Assembly (NCBI RefSeq): GCF_036408855.1
Contig: NZ_JAZGJQ010000005.1
Coordinates: 62,001 to 126,000, forward strand
Source: Olsenella_K absiana
Lineage (GTDB): Bacteria; Actinomycetota; Coriobacteriia; Coriobacteriales; Atopobiaceae
Direction: 5' to 3'
Length of the DNA stretch: 64,000 nucleotides
This document shows, one piece after another, positions 47,924-57,128 of this stretch. How positions within the stretch are numbered: the stretch's first letter is position 1; each line of letters begins with the position of its first letter. Below the pieces are notes generated by a model. That model saw only the letters and a list, made by a program, of their open reading frames with translations. It was not told the DNA's origin and made no database searches. Position numbers and translations under genes: made by a program.

Positions 47924-50206
47924 GTGCAAGAATCAGACATGATGGTCAAGGTAAACGAGACGGACCTTGAGGCCCAGCGTATTCTCGCGATCGCAATCGC
48001 CCTCATCAACGCCAAGAGGCCGCTTCCGACATCGTACTTCTATGACAACTTCTATCCCGGACGTGACGACGAGGTGAGGAGAAAGTCCTTCCAAAGGGAC
48101 CGCTATCGCCTGGCTCGCTGCGGCCTCGTCGTCAAAAGGGACGTCTCCGCGGGCGCAGCCGCCTGGGCGATTGACAGGACCTCCCTTGCGCAGCCGAACG
48201 CCCTGACTCCGACCGAGGCCCTTACCATCGATGTGGCACTTCTCCCCTTCGCCTCGGAACCAAGCTTCCCCTACGCCGAAGACCTTCGCATGGCGCTCTC
48301 GAAGATCGACAGGTCCTTCTCGGAGGTGACCGTCGCACGCCTCCACCAGCGCGCGTGCAGGCGCTCGAGGGCACAGGAGCTGGTCGAGCGGTGCCTCTCG
48401 GCCCGCCATGCCCTACGCATTACCTACGTGAAGGCAGACGACACCCAGGTCGAGCGCACGGTTGGCGTATGCGGGCTCTTCTCTCTAAGGGGCGTCTCGT
48501 ATATGGTCGCCGTCCGACTCGAGACCGGTCAGGAGGCCACGCCTGCGCACACCTACAACATCGACCGGATCGTGAAGGCGTCTGAGCTTTCAAGGCTTAC
48601 GTATGACATACCTTCGGACTTCGAGGTGCGCGACTATATCAAGCTACCCTTCCAGATCGGGCACGAGAACTACCTCGCGCGTTTCAGGATCCCAAAGCAG
48701 CTTCTGCATGAGTTCCGTTCGGAGACGAGAGGACGGGGTGACTTCGAGGAGATCGTTCGTCCCAACACGGGCGTTGCGTCAAGTTCGAAGGACGGCATCA
48801 CGAACGCTAGTGAGAACTCGCCGCAAGCATCTGGGCCTCTTACTAGTAATACGGATGCAGTCTCAGGTCACTCGCGTCCGTCATCCACGCTAATGCAGAG
48901 TGAGCACATCACTAATACCGATGTCATTTGGAGTATTACGGTTTGCGACACCTCCGCAGCCGCCTCCTGGGCCATCGCCGAGGGCATACGTCCGATAGAG
49001 CCCGCCAATCTCGTCATGGAGTGGAGAGACGCGCTCGAGCGCGGCCTCGCGACTGAAGTCGTGCCCCCTCTGCATGCGAGCCCGAAGGGCTCCGCCCCTT
49101 CTGTCGCCGAGACGAAGTGGACCCTCCCCTACGACAAACGCAGCAACGCCGTCAGCTCGCGCGGGAGGCGGTCAGGTCTTCAGGAGGCGCGCAGGCTTGT
49201 CGCCCTGCTCGGTGCGCTGAGCGAGGATGGCGACTCCATTTCTGCCGCGGCAATCTCCTCCAGGCTTGGCATCGAGATGCCCGAGGCCAAGAAGCTCCTC
49301 GAGCTCGTCTCTAGTGCCGGAGGCGAGGATGGCAACTATCTCTCCCTCTACGCCGAAGAAGGTCAAGCTCGACTCACCCTTATGGAGTTCGCGGGAACCC
49401 TACGTGGCCTTCCCCTCAGACTAACTGAGGATGAGACCGTGGCACTTCATGCCGCCTTCGAGGCTCTCGGTACGAAGGCGGATGACCCGCTTCGGATTAA
49501 GGTCGAGAGCTCATACGCCTCCCCCTCGATCAGTCCTGAGGAAGTGAGGCGCTCGCTGTCACTGGCTTCCTCCGACCAAGACGAGTCTGTAGTGAGGCTT
49601 TGCTCCCAGGCCCTCGCCGAGGGATACGGACTCACCTTCTCCTATCAGGGCACCTGTGACGCCGAGGCACGGCACCGGGAGGTCAAGCCCCTTTGCTTGC
49701 GCAGGAGCGGGGACTCGTGGTACCTAGACGCCCTGGACCTTGCGCTCAAGCAGGAACGTACGTTTCGTACTGACAGGATGACAGATGTGATTTCTCGAGA
49801 GAAGGACGCCGAGTTCGTAAGCCAGGACGCCAGCACAGACCCTAACCCGGCATGCGTCAAGACTCGCTTGGCTGCACCCGAAACCAACCATGCGGATTCC
49901 CCGGTGCGCTCCGCAGCCGACGCCTGTCCGCAACGCGAGGTGGGACTGCGCTTCTCCGATCCGAGGTACCTCTCGCTTTTCACGTGGCCTGGGCTCACGC
50001 CTGTCGTCAGCAAACGACGAGGCATTACCGACGGGTGCGACGGAACGGAGGAGGGTGCGACCTTCGACGCAAGAATACTGTATTACGGCAATGGTCGCCC
50101 CTGGCTCGCACGTCACGTCGCGGCTTGCCGTGGCACCGTCGCTACCGACGACAGGGAGCTAGCACAGGAGGTTCGGCAATACATCTCAAGCTTGTTGGGC
50201 GAGTAG
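47924..50206 (+). CDS. Tandem HTH-WYL transcriptional regulator (PafB-PafC-like single chain)
   Basis: A 760-residue protein. Order of domains: helix-turn-helix (about residues 10-85), WYL domain 1 (about 155-245, with RITYVKADD and RIVKASEL), a Ser/Thr-rich linker (about 280-395), a second helix-turn-helix (about 410-475, with ISAAAISSRLGIEMPEA), and WYL domain 2 with the exact WYL motif in GDSWYLDALDLA. Mycobacterial PafB and PafC are separate and activate the LexA-independent DNA-damage response; the fusion suggests a similar dimer in one chain (inference). Start is uncertain: GTG at 47924 has GGGGG upstream; ATG 47939 lacks one. Codon use is less G+C-rich than most neighbours. Confidence 0.8.
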   Translation: MQESDMMVKVNETDLEAQRILAIAIALINAKRPLPTSYFYDNFYPGRDDEVRRKSFQRDRYRLARCGLVVKRDVSAGAAAWAIDRTSLAQPNALTPTEALTIDVALLPFASEPSFPYAEDLRMALSKIDRSFSEVTVARLHQRACRRSRAQELVERCLSARHALRITYVKADDTQVERTVGVCGLFSLRGVSYMVAVRLETGQEATPAHTYNIDRIVKASELSRLTYDIPSDFEVRDYIKLPFQIGHENYLARFRIPKQLLHEFRSETRGRGDFEEIVRPNTGVASSSKDGITNASENSPQASGPLTSNTDAVSGHSRPSSTLMQSEHITNTDVIWSITVCDTSAAASWAIAEGIRPIEPANLVMEWRDALERGLATEVVPPLHASPKGSAPSVAETKWTLPYDKRSNAVSSRGRRSGLQEARRLVALLGALSEDGDSISAAAISSRLGIEMPEAKKLLELVSSAGGEDGNYLSLYAEEGQARLTLMEFAGTLRGLPLRLTEDETVALHAAFEALGTKADDPLRIKVESSYASPSISPEEVRRSLSLASSDQDESVVRLCSQALAEGYGLTFSYQGTCDAEARHREVKPLCLRRSGDSWYLDALDLALKQERTFRTDRMTDVISREKDAEFVSQDASTDPNPACVKTRLAAPETNHADSPVRSAADACPQREVGLRFSDPRYLSLFTWPGLTPVVSKRRGITDGCDGTEEGATFDARILYYGNGRPWLARHVAACRGTVATDDRELAQEVRQYISSLLGE

Positions 50207-50281
50207 CGCAGGTTGGATCTGACGTCACGTATTACGAGTCAGTTCCCCTCCCTGACTGACACGTAGGTTTCGTCTTACAAG

Positions 50282-50318
50282 AACGCCATACGTAACAAAT
50301 TCTGCTACGTATGGCGTT
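50282..50318. terminator. Hairpin between convergent WYL and helicase genes
   Basis: AACGCCATACGTA and TACGTATGGCGTT form a perfect 13-bp stem with an 11-base loop; the plus strand continues ATGGGTTTT. It lies between two convergent genes in an AT-rich gap. Confidence 0.75.
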
Positions 50319-50476
50319 ATGGGTTTTAGCTGCGTTAATACGTATTATCCCGCATAATTTCACATGCATTCTTTATTATCAAAATACATCTCAGCGCAGC
50401 TGTGACAAACGTGTCAAGCGCCTTACAACGTTCTGCCTACGCATGTCGTATCGTAATACCATCTCGTAAGACCCAG

Positions 50477-53446
50477 TTAGCGTGTCGACTCATGCGTAGT
50501 ACGCCACATTCGAATGTATTTGCCAACGTTTTCGGTCTCGAGGCGTTGGATGTTATGCGATGGCAGAGAATTGATGAAGTCACAGCCATACCTCTTCGTC
50601 ACAAGCCGTGAATCCGCGAGCACCAATACACCCGTATCTCCTGCCGTCCTGATCAGCCTGCCGGCAGCCTGCTTGACAGAGAGAACCGCGTCGGGAAGGG
50701 AGTACCGCCACCACGCACGATCCTCCCTCAGCTCCCGCTCCTTCACGAGGGGATCCTGCGGGCTCGCAAACGGTAGCTTGGGAATCACGACGCAACGCAA
50801 GGTATCGCCCGCGGCGTCGAATCCCTCCCAAAAGGACTTCAGTGCCATGAGCGAGAGCCGCTTCTCCGCGAGGAACCTCTCCCGGAGCTGACGTGGGGAT
50901 GATCCCCGCTCCTGGCACACCACTTCAAGGCCAGCCTCCTCCAGACGTGGCTTGAGGTCCGCATAGACCCGCTCCATCTCGCGCCTGTTGGTGAAAAGCG
51001 TGAGCACAGAGCCTTCCATTGACGTGTGCACGTCAAAGAGCAGGTCGGTCAATGCCGCCAGGTAAGATTTATCCTGCGGCGCGGGGAGGTCCTGGGCAAG
51101 AATGACCGACATGTGGTTGTCAAAGTCATAGCTGCTGTCCAACTGCAGATCCTTGTACTTCTCGGCCTGAAGCCGATCGAAGCCCACCGCGTGGTTGAAG
51201 TGGTTGAAGCTCTTTCCGACGGCCATCGTCGCGGACGTGAAGATAACGCTCTCCATCTCGGGCATCCAGCGCTCCGCCAGGTCTGCCCCGATATCCAGCT
51301 TCTCCGCCACCAGCTTCTCCTGGCCGATCCGCTTTCTCTGTCGATAGAGCTCAGCTGAGTAGACCATGTTGTCCTGAGGCGCGACGACGATGTCCTTGAT
51401 TGCGTCCGTCATCTCTGAGATGCCGCGCGTTGCCTCACCCAAGCCATCAGCAAGCTGGGGGTCTACCTCCGCAAGCGACTCGCGAGCCTCATCGAGACAC
51501 TTGCTCGTCTCCGAGAGCTTCTCCACCGCTTCCGTCGAGGCGCTGACCACAGACTGCCACTCCTCGCTCTCCCTGACCCTCTCGTCAATCCAAAGCGTCA
51601 CGTTCTCATATCCGCCAGTACGATCCGCAAGCCCCACCAATCCATGGATCGCCTCATACAGACTTGCTGTGGCGGTGGAGGCGCGCGCCGCGGATGCGGC
51701 GGCCTTCGTGAGGAGTCCGACAGCGAGTGTGGACCCCTCTCTTCCAGCCATCGACACCAGGAGGGCATGAAGCGTTCCCGTCTTGCTCCCACCCAGGCGC
51801 TCGAAGGTCTCACGCGTCTTCTCGGCAGACAGCTCCTCCGCCCATTGGCGCCGAGCCTCTGACTCGAACCCGTGCGCCTCGTCGATAATCCAATGTCGTA
51901 TGGGAGGGAGAATGGCGTTGTCCGCCGCAACGTTTCGTAGGAGAAGCGAGTGGTTCGTCACGACGATGTCGGCAGATGCGGCGCGTCGGCGCGCGCCATG
52001 GATGAAGCACTCCTTCGGGTAGAAGGGGCATCTGTTATGGATGCAGTCCGAAGGGCCGATGGTCAGCATACTGCGTGGGACGAAACGCCAACGGATACCC
52101 AACGCGTCGAGATCCCCCTCGAGAACCTGCGAGGAATAGGCATAAGTGACCGCTATGGCCGTCAGCATGTCCGAGCCCACGGCGTTCTCCGAACGGTAGC
52201 CCATGTCGACCTGCGAAAGGGGCAGTTCGCCGGATGCGGCTCGCTCGAGCCTCAGGAGACAGGGGTAGTGGTCGTAGCCCTTCAGAGCACAGAAGCTCAC
52301 GCCGTCAGGGAGGACCGCATCGAGAGCTGGCAGCTCATGAGCGACAAGCTGGTCCGTCAGGGCATTCGTCTTCGTCGCGACGCCGACGGTCACGTTGTTC
52401 CTCTGTGCGAACTCGATTGCAGGCAGCAGGTACGCCATGGACTTGCCGACGCCGGTCCCCGCCTCGATGGCCCTGTGGGTCGAGGTCCCCAAGGCCTCAC
52501 GGACCTCCTGGGCCATCGCAACCTGCTCCGGCCTCGACTCGAAGTCGTGGTACATGCGTGACACGACGCCATCGCCCGCAAACGCAGCGTCCATCTCGTC
52601 GCGGGAGGGCAGGTCGTAGGGATCGAGCCTCTCTGCCGCATCATCCTTGCTGCAATCGCGGGCGGACATGGTCAGGCGCGCTCGGACCTCCTTGAGCGAG
52701 AAGGACGCCCCCTCGGTCTCCAATGCGAGATGCGAGAAGATCGGACGGTAGGCCCAGTCAATCTCAGGATGCAGGTCTGCGAGTCTCCCCAGAAGACCTG
52801 TCGGCAAGGCCGCAAGACCACAGAGGATGACGCGCCACATTCCACAGAGCGCATCGACGTCGTCCATCGCGCGATGCGTCACCGAGTCGCAGTGGAAGGC
52901 CTGCGCCATATCCGAAAGCCTATGCGACTTCAGGCACGGAAGGGCAATCCTGGACAGTGCGAGGGTGTCGATCCAGTTGTCGGATACCTCCTTGCCTCCG
53001 GGGACCTTCTCGACGAAGGTTCGGTCGAAGATGGCGTTGTGCGCAAGGACGGGCACTCCCCCGACGAACTCCGCCAGGCCTGCCACGGCCTCCTCGGCGC
53101 CGGGGGCATCTACCACGTCTGACTCTTTGATGTTCGTGAGCGCCTGAATCTGGGGAGGAATGCGTCCCTCCGGCTTAACGAAGGTGTGGTACCTCTCCAC
53201 GACTTCGCGGCCTGAGAGTCGTGCGGCGGCGATTTCTATCAACTCGCAGTTCTTGAAGGAGAGTCCCGTCGTCTCGGTGTCGAGAACGACGACGTCCTCT
53301 TCGAGAAGACCGAAGTCGTAGGTCTTCGCACGCTCCTCGAGGCTCTCATAGATGCTCCTGATCGGGCTCGGTGTTGTGGGAAGAAGGAGGGAGCCGAGCG
53401 TTACGCCCTGGCTCCCCTTTTCTTCGCGCTTATCGGTGTGAGGCAT
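50477..53446 (-). CDS. dinG: DnaQ-type exonuclease fused to DinG-like helicase
   Basis: A 989-residue protein. Residues 50-220 are a DnaQ-type 3'-5' exonuclease (VVLDTETTGL, LAHNAIFDRTF, HRAMDDVDAL). The rest is an XPD/DinG superfamily 2 helicase: Walker A EAGTGVGKSMAY, an Fe-S cluster domain with cysteines in CALKGYDHYPC and CIHNRCPFYPKEC, DEAH box IIDEAHGFE, FTSATMA, and motif V/VI SFWEGFDAAGD with AAGRLIRTAGD. Such fusions in Gram-positives are annotated DinG and act in DNA repair. ATG (MPHTDKREEKG) has GGAG upstream. It precedes ddl by 73 bases on the same strand. Confidence 0.92.
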   Translation of the reverse strand: MPHTDKREEKGSQGVTLGSLLLPTTPSPIRSIYESLEERAKTYDFGLLEEDVVVLDTETTGLSFKNCELIEIAAARLSGREVVERYHTFVKPEGRIPPQIQALTNIKESDVVDAPGAEEAVAGLAEFVGGVPVLAHNAIFDRTFVEKVPGGKEVSDNWIDTLALSRIALPCLKSHRLSDMAQAFHCDSVTHRAMDDVDALCGMWRVILCGLAALPTGLLGRLADLHPEIDWAYRPIFSHLALETEGASFSLKEVRARLTMSARDCSKDDAAERLDPYDLPSRDEMDAAFAGDGVVSRMYHDFESRPEQVAMAQEVREALGTSTHRAIEAGTGVGKSMAYLLPAIEFAQRNNVTVGVATKTNALTDQLVAHELPALDAVLPDGVSFCALKGYDHYPCLLRLERAASGELPLSQVDMGYRSENAVGSDMLTAIAVTYAYSSQVLEGDLDALGIRWRFVPRSMLTIGPSDCIHNRCPFYPKECFIHGARRRAASADIVVTNHSLLLRNVAADNAILPPIRHWIIDEAHGFESEARRQWAEELSAEKTRETFERLGGSKTGTLHALLVSMAGREGSTLAVGLLTKAAASAARASTATASLYEAIHGLVGLADRTGGYENVTLWIDERVRESEEWQSVVSASTEAVEKLSETSKCLDEARESLAEVDPQLADGLGEATRGISEMTDAIKDIVVAPQDNMVYSAELYRQRKRIGQEKLVAEKLDIGADLAERWMPEMESVIFTSATMAVGKSFNHFNHAVGFDRLQAEKYKDLQLDSSYDFDNHMSVILAQDLPAPQDKSYLAALTDLLFDVHTSMEGSVLTLFTNRREMERVYADLKPRLEEAGLEVVCQERGSSPRQLRERFLAEKRLSLMALKSFWEGFDAAGDTLRCVVIPKLPFASPQDPLVKERELREDRAWWRYSLPDAVLSVKQAAGRLIRTAGDTGVLVLADSRLVTKRYGCDFINSLPSHNIQRLETENVGKYIRMWRTTHESTR

Positions 53447-53519
53447 ATGTCTCCGATGTATGTCGACGTATGACGAACGTCTTATCGTGTAGTACTTACA
53501 CGATACGTCAAGCGAGTCG

Positions 53520-54515
53520 CTAGTCCTCCTCGTCGGTCTTGGCGGAAGGCTCGTCCCCAGCCTTCTCCTCAAGCGCGAGCTCGATGAACCTCTTGCAGAG
53601 GTCAGGGAACTCGATGCCGCCGTGCCTGGCGGAATCGGGAAGCAGGCTTGCTGGGGTCATACCAGGAATGGTGTTGGTCTCGAGGATGACCGGCGTGCCA
53701 TCCTCCGTGACAATGAAGTCGCTCCTCGAGCACCCCCGACAGCCGAGCGCCTCGTGTGCCTTGACGGCATACTTCTGCGCCTTCGCATAGACGCCCGACT
53801 CGAGGCGGGCGGGAATGACGTGGTGCAGCGAGGAGGGCTCGTACTTCACCTTGAGGTCGTAGAAGTCTGCGCCGGTCACGATCTCGACGATCGGGAGGGC
53901 CTGCGGGTCATCGTTGCCGATGACAGGAACGGTGATCTCCGTTCCTACGACGCACGTCTCCACGAGCACGTTGTCGCCCTCCTCACGCGCCTTCTCGATG
54001 GCGGCGTCGAGCTGGGCGCGCTCGGTGACCTTGGTGATGCCATAGCTAGAGCCATTGCAGGCAGGCTTCACGAAGAGGGGAAGACCGTACTTCTCGACTA
54101 TCTCATCGAGAAGCTCCTCGGTCAGTTCGTCGTCCGCCTCGATGTCGACGCCCTCAGGAGTCGGGATGCCCGCGTTGCGGTACATGACCTTCGCAGCGTC
54201 CTTCTCAGTCGCCAGTGCAGAGGCCAGCACGCCCGAGAACGTATAAGGCATATGCATTATCTCGCAGAGCCCCTGGACGCAACCATCCTCACCATAGCGG
54301 CCATGCATGGCGATGAAGGCTACGTCGAATCCGCCGTTGGAGAAGTCCGAGAGGAAGCTGTCGGAGGCGACGTCGAGAAGCTCGACGGACTCGAAGCCGG
54401 CCTCGTGCAGTGCGGTCTCGACCGCACGGCCAGTCTCGAGGGAGATCTCTCGCTCGTCAGACCATCCGCCAGCGAGGACAGCCACCTTGTATCGTGTAAC
54501 GTCCGTGCTTGACAT
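53520..54515 (-). CDS. ddl: D-alanine--D-alanine ligase
   Basis: A 331-residue ATP-grasp ligase making the D-Ala-D-Ala end of the peptidoglycan stem. Seen: LAGGWSDEREISLETG, the VAFIAMHGRYGEDGCVQG block, VKPACNGSSYGI (ATP-binding), CRGCSRSDFIVTEDG and LETNTIPGMTPASL (metal ligands). The region contacting the second D-Ala reads as ligase type; D-Ala-D-Lac specificity cannot be excluded. Start ATG (MSSTDVTRYKVAVL) has GGAG 8 bases upstream. It lies upstream of the helicase gene and is divergent from rlmN. Confidence 0.95.
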   Translation of the reverse strand: MSSTDVTRYKVAVLAGGWSDEREISLETGRAVETALHEAGFESVELLDVASDSFLSDFSNGGFDVAFIAMHGRYGEDGCVQGLCEIMHMPYTFSGVLASALATEKDAAKVMYRNAGIPTPEGVDIEADDELTEELLDEIVEKYGLPLFVKPACNGSSYGITKVTERAQLDAAIEKAREEGDNVLVETCVVGTEITVPVIGNDDPQALPIVEIVTGADFYDLKVKYEPSSLHHVIPARLESGVYAKAQKYAVKAHEALGCRGCSRSDFIVTEDGTPVILETNTIPGMTPASLLPDSARHGGIEFPDLCKRFIELALEEKAGDEPSAKTDEED

Positions 54516-54624
54516 GTCATGACTCCTTGAGCGCAACACGTGTGCGCTAGACTCGTTTACATGATTACCTGCGAAAACAGGATACTCCTCGTTTTGGTAC
54601 ACAAATAGACAAGGGCAAAATAAC

Positions 54625-55698
54625 ATGACGACAGTAGACGACAACAAGCCGTCCCAGCCGACCGTGCGCCGCAAGCGCGACCTCCATTCGATGAGCCATG
54701 GCGAGATCGTCGAGCTCGTCGCCGAGCTTGGGCAGCCCAAGTTCCGCGTCAAGCAGATCGAGGAATGGGTCTGGGAGAAGAACGCAAGCTCCTTCGACGA
54801 CATGACCAACCTCCCCAAGACCCTGAGGCAGAAGCTCGGCGAGGTCGCCTCCCTCGGTGGCGTGGAGGAGGTTGCCGCCCAGACCTCCATTGATGGCAGC
54901 AAGAAGTACCTCCTTCGCTTCCCGGATTCGACTGCCGTGGAGTGCGTCGGCATGCCCACGAAGAACCGTCTTGCCGTCTGTGCGTCGACCCAGGCGGGCT
55001 GCGCCATGGGGTGCGCCTTCTGTGCTACTGGTGCCGCTGGGCTCACCCGCTCCCTCACCGCAGGAGAGATCTACGAGCAGGTCATGCACGTCCGCGACGA
55101 CTTCAACACCCGTGTGACATCTGTCGTACTCATGGGTCAGGGCGAACCGTTCATGAACTACGACAACACGCTCGAGGCCCTACGTCGCCTCAACTCCCCT
55201 GATGGGGCGGGCATCGGCGCTCGTCACCTCACCGTGTCGACCTGTGGAGTCATTCCGATGATCCTTCGCTTCGCAAAGGAGCCCGAGCAGTTCACCCTGG
55301 CCGTCTCCCTGCACTCTGCGGTGCAGAGGACCCGTGACTACCTCATGCCCGGCGTCAAGAAGTACTCGTTGATGCATCTGTATGACGCCATGGGCGAATA
55401 CGTCGACAAGACGGGGCGTAGGCCCACGTACGAGTACGCTCTCATCAAGGACATCAACGATAGTGACGAGGAGCTTCAGTACCTCTGTGACTTCTGTCGC
55501 GGAACCCTGGCGCACGTGAACATCATCAAGCTAAACGCAATCCCTCACTCCAAGTTCCAGCCCTCTACCGACGAGCGGGCCGACGAGTTCGTACGACGGC
55601 TCGCCAACGTCGGCGTGGAGGCAACCGTCCGCAACTCGCGTGGCGCAGACATCGACGCCGCCTGTGGTCAGCTTAGCCAGAAGGTACTGCGTTCGTAA
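54625..55698 (+). CDS. rlmN: 23S rRNA (adenine-2503-C2)-methyltransferase / tRNA A37 methylase
   Basis: A 357-residue radical SAM methyltransferase. The CxxxCxxC motif is in AGCAMGCAFCATG (about residue 127). MGQGEPFMNYDN, RHLTVSTCGVIP and LAVSLHSA follow the family pattern, and the conserved second catalytic Cys is in DAACGQLSQ near the C-terminus. It methylates A2503 of 23S rRNA and A37 of some tRNAs. ATG (MTTVDDNKPSQP) has AAGGG upstream. A hairpin terminator that runs into a parS site follows. Confidence 0.96.
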   Translation: MTTVDDNKPSQPTVRRKRDLHSMSHGEIVELVAELGQPKFRVKQIEEWVWEKNASSFDDMTNLPKTLRQKLGEVASLGGVEEVAAQTSIDGSKKYLLRFPDSTAVECVGMPTKNRLAVCASTQAGCAMGCAFCATGAAGLTRSLTAGEIYEQVMHVRDDFNTRVTSVVLMGQGEPFMNYDNTLEALRRLNSPDGAGIGARHLTVSTCGVIPMILRFAKEPEQFTLAVSLHSAVQRTRDYLMPGVKKYSLMHLYDAMGEYVDKTGRRPTYEYALIKDINDSDEELQYLCDFCRGTLAHVNIIKLNAIPHSKFQPSTDERADEFVRRLANVGVEATVRNSRGADIDAACGQLSQKVLRS

Positions 55699-55780
55699 GA
55701 CGGGGCGTTCTTCGGACCGCACCTCCCTTTGGCTCGACGGTAAAGCCCGGTCACAGTCGTACTACAAACGAAGCGAACAA

Positions 55781-55815
55781 CACCGCGAGGCCGACTTTCA
55801 GTCGACCTCGCGGTG
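55781..55815 (+). terminator. rlmN terminator hairpin
   Basis: CACCGCGAGG-C-CGAC pairs with GTCG-A-CCTCGCGGTG (one mismatch) around a TTTCA loop; the following TTTCA is shared with the parS-like site starting at 55814. Confidence 0.8.
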
Positions 55816-55829
55816 TTTCACGTGAAACG
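55814..55829. other. parS site (15 of 16 matches)
   Basis: TGTTTCACGTGAAACG differs from the consensus TGTTTCACGTGAAACA only at the last base. ParB/Spo0J binds such sites; the parAB genes are about 0.4-2.1 kb away. Confidence 0.85.
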
Positions 55830-55869
55830 TCGATTAGCATCTACGTCGCATCATCCGTACCACGGAGAA

Positions 55870-55897
55870 GCGCGGCTGGCCCTGTAGCCAGCCGCGC
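55870..55897 (-). terminator. Terminator of the parAB operon
   Basis: GCGCGGCTGGC and GCCAGCCGCGC make a perfect 11-bp stem with a 6-base loop; on the minus strand it is followed by TTCTCC. It lies 37 bases past the last gene of the operon. Confidence 0.75.
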
Positions 55898-55933
55898 TTA
55901 AAACGTTCGCATCATGGGCGTCTTTGTTGGAGG

Positions 55934-56188
55934 TCAGTATCCGAGCGTCTCCCACTGCCGAATGGTCGCTTCCCTATTGCTGTGGTCTGCCGGAGAGGGG
56001 TGTACCATCTGGTCGACGTACGGCCTGACCGCCTCTACGATCTCATGAGCCCGAGACTTTGCTTCAGCAAACCTGGTCTCGAGCTCAACCTTCTTCTCGG
56101 CAGGTATCGCATACGTATATGCCAGGTACCCCACACCCGCCATGGCCACCGATACCGCCATCGTCCTACCAATTGCCTTGATGCCCAC
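55934..56188 (-). CDS. Small membrane protein downstream of parB
   Basis: An 84-residue protein with one hydrophobic segment near the N-terminus (TMAVSVAMAGVGYLAYTYA) and a hydrophilic, helical remainder (EKKVELETRFAEAKSRAHEIVEAVRPYVDQ). I do not recognise a family. Start is ambiguous: GTG at 56188 has GGAGG 8 bases upstream, while ATG at 56206 and TTG at 56215 have poorer sites. It begins about 40 bases after parB and is probably the last gene of the parAB operon; whether it takes part in segregation is unknown. Confidence 0.65.
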   Translation of the reverse strand: MGIKAIGRTMAVSVAMAGVGYLAYTYAIPAEKKVELETRFAEAKSRAHEIVEAVRPYVDQMVHPSPADHSNREATIRQWETLGY

Positions 56189-56231
56189 TGTTGACACCTC
56201 CGTCATACCGTCCAAGCCCTAAACCGCTTAA

Positions 56232-57128
56232 CTACTCGTCCTTATCGAACCCCGAATCCCCCTCCGCAGAAGTAAGGAGTGAGATGAGTGCCGACAGCTG
56301 ACCTTCGTCCTCGAACTGAATCTCAAGCTTGTTCTTGCCCCGCACCCGACGCACGGCGACCGGCAGTTTCAGCACGTCGCGCAGTCTCCGTTCGGCGATA
56401 GCGTAGGCCGCGGGTCTAACCTTCCTGGTCTCGGTCTCTTTCTCTCCCTCGCTCGCCTGGACAGAAATCCACGAAGCAAGCTTTTCTGTCTGACGAACCG
56501 AGAGCCCCTCTCGCACGACCCTCTCTGCCAGACTCATGCGATTCTCCTCCCCGTCGACCGAGAGGATCGCACGAGCATGACCAGGCGTGAGCTTCCCAGC
56601 CCGTAGCAACTCCTGGATTCCCTCGGGCAGTTCGAGCAGCCGTAGGGAATTCGCAATGGAGGAACGCGAACGAGAGATCAGGTCCGCGAGGTCCTGCTGC
56701 CTCAACCCATTTTCTTCGATAAGCCTGTGATAGCCCATCGCGGTCTCGATGGGGTTGAGATCTTCTCGCTGTAGGTTCTCGATCAGGGCAATCTTGAGCA
56801 TGTCCTCATCGCTGACATCCCTCACGATTGCGGGCACTGTCATGAGTCCTGCCCGTCGTGATGCTTGATAGCGTCTTTCACCCGCCACTATTTCATATCC
56901 GTCGACATGCCTGCGCACGACGATAGGCTGGATGAGGCCGTTCTGACGAATCGAATCCGCAAGCTCGTCAAGAGCCGCATCGTCGAAGAGCTTGCGCGGC
57001 TGGTTTGGGTTCACCCGGATCTCATCGAGTGGAATCTCCGCCTGGCCAGCCTCGAGCGTGCCGACCTCTCCAGCAGTCTCTCCCAGCAGCGACTCGAGGC
57101 CCCGTCCAAGACCGCTGTGCTTAGCCAC
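56232..57128 (-). CDS. parB: Chromosome-partitioning protein ParB
   Basis: A 298-residue DNA-binding CTPase that loads at parS and spreads as a sliding clamp. Seen: the start motif KHSGLGRGLESLL, IRVNPNQPRK, the CTP-binding GERRYQASR and IENLQREDLNPIE, the helix-turn-helix LRQQDLADLISRSRSSIANSL, and a C-terminal dimerisation domain. GTG at 57128 is chosen because GAGGTGG lies 6 bases before it and the family begins there; it overlaps the parA stop by 8 bases. Three parS-like sites lie within this region. Confidence 0.96.
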   Translation of the reverse strand: MAKHSGLGRGLESLLGETAGEVGTLEAGQAEIPLDEIRVNPNQPRKLFDDAALDELADSIRQNGLIQPIVVRRHVDGYEIVAGERRYQASRRAGLMTVPAIVRDVSDEDMLKIALIENLQREDLNPIETAMGYHRLIEENGLRQQDLADLISRSRSSIANSLRLLELPEGIQELLRAGKLTPGHARAILSVDGEENRMSLAERVVREGLSVRQTEKLASWISVQASEGEKETETRKVRPAAYAIAERRLRDVLKLPVAVRRVRGKNKLEIQFEDEGQLSALISLLTSAEGDSGFDKDE

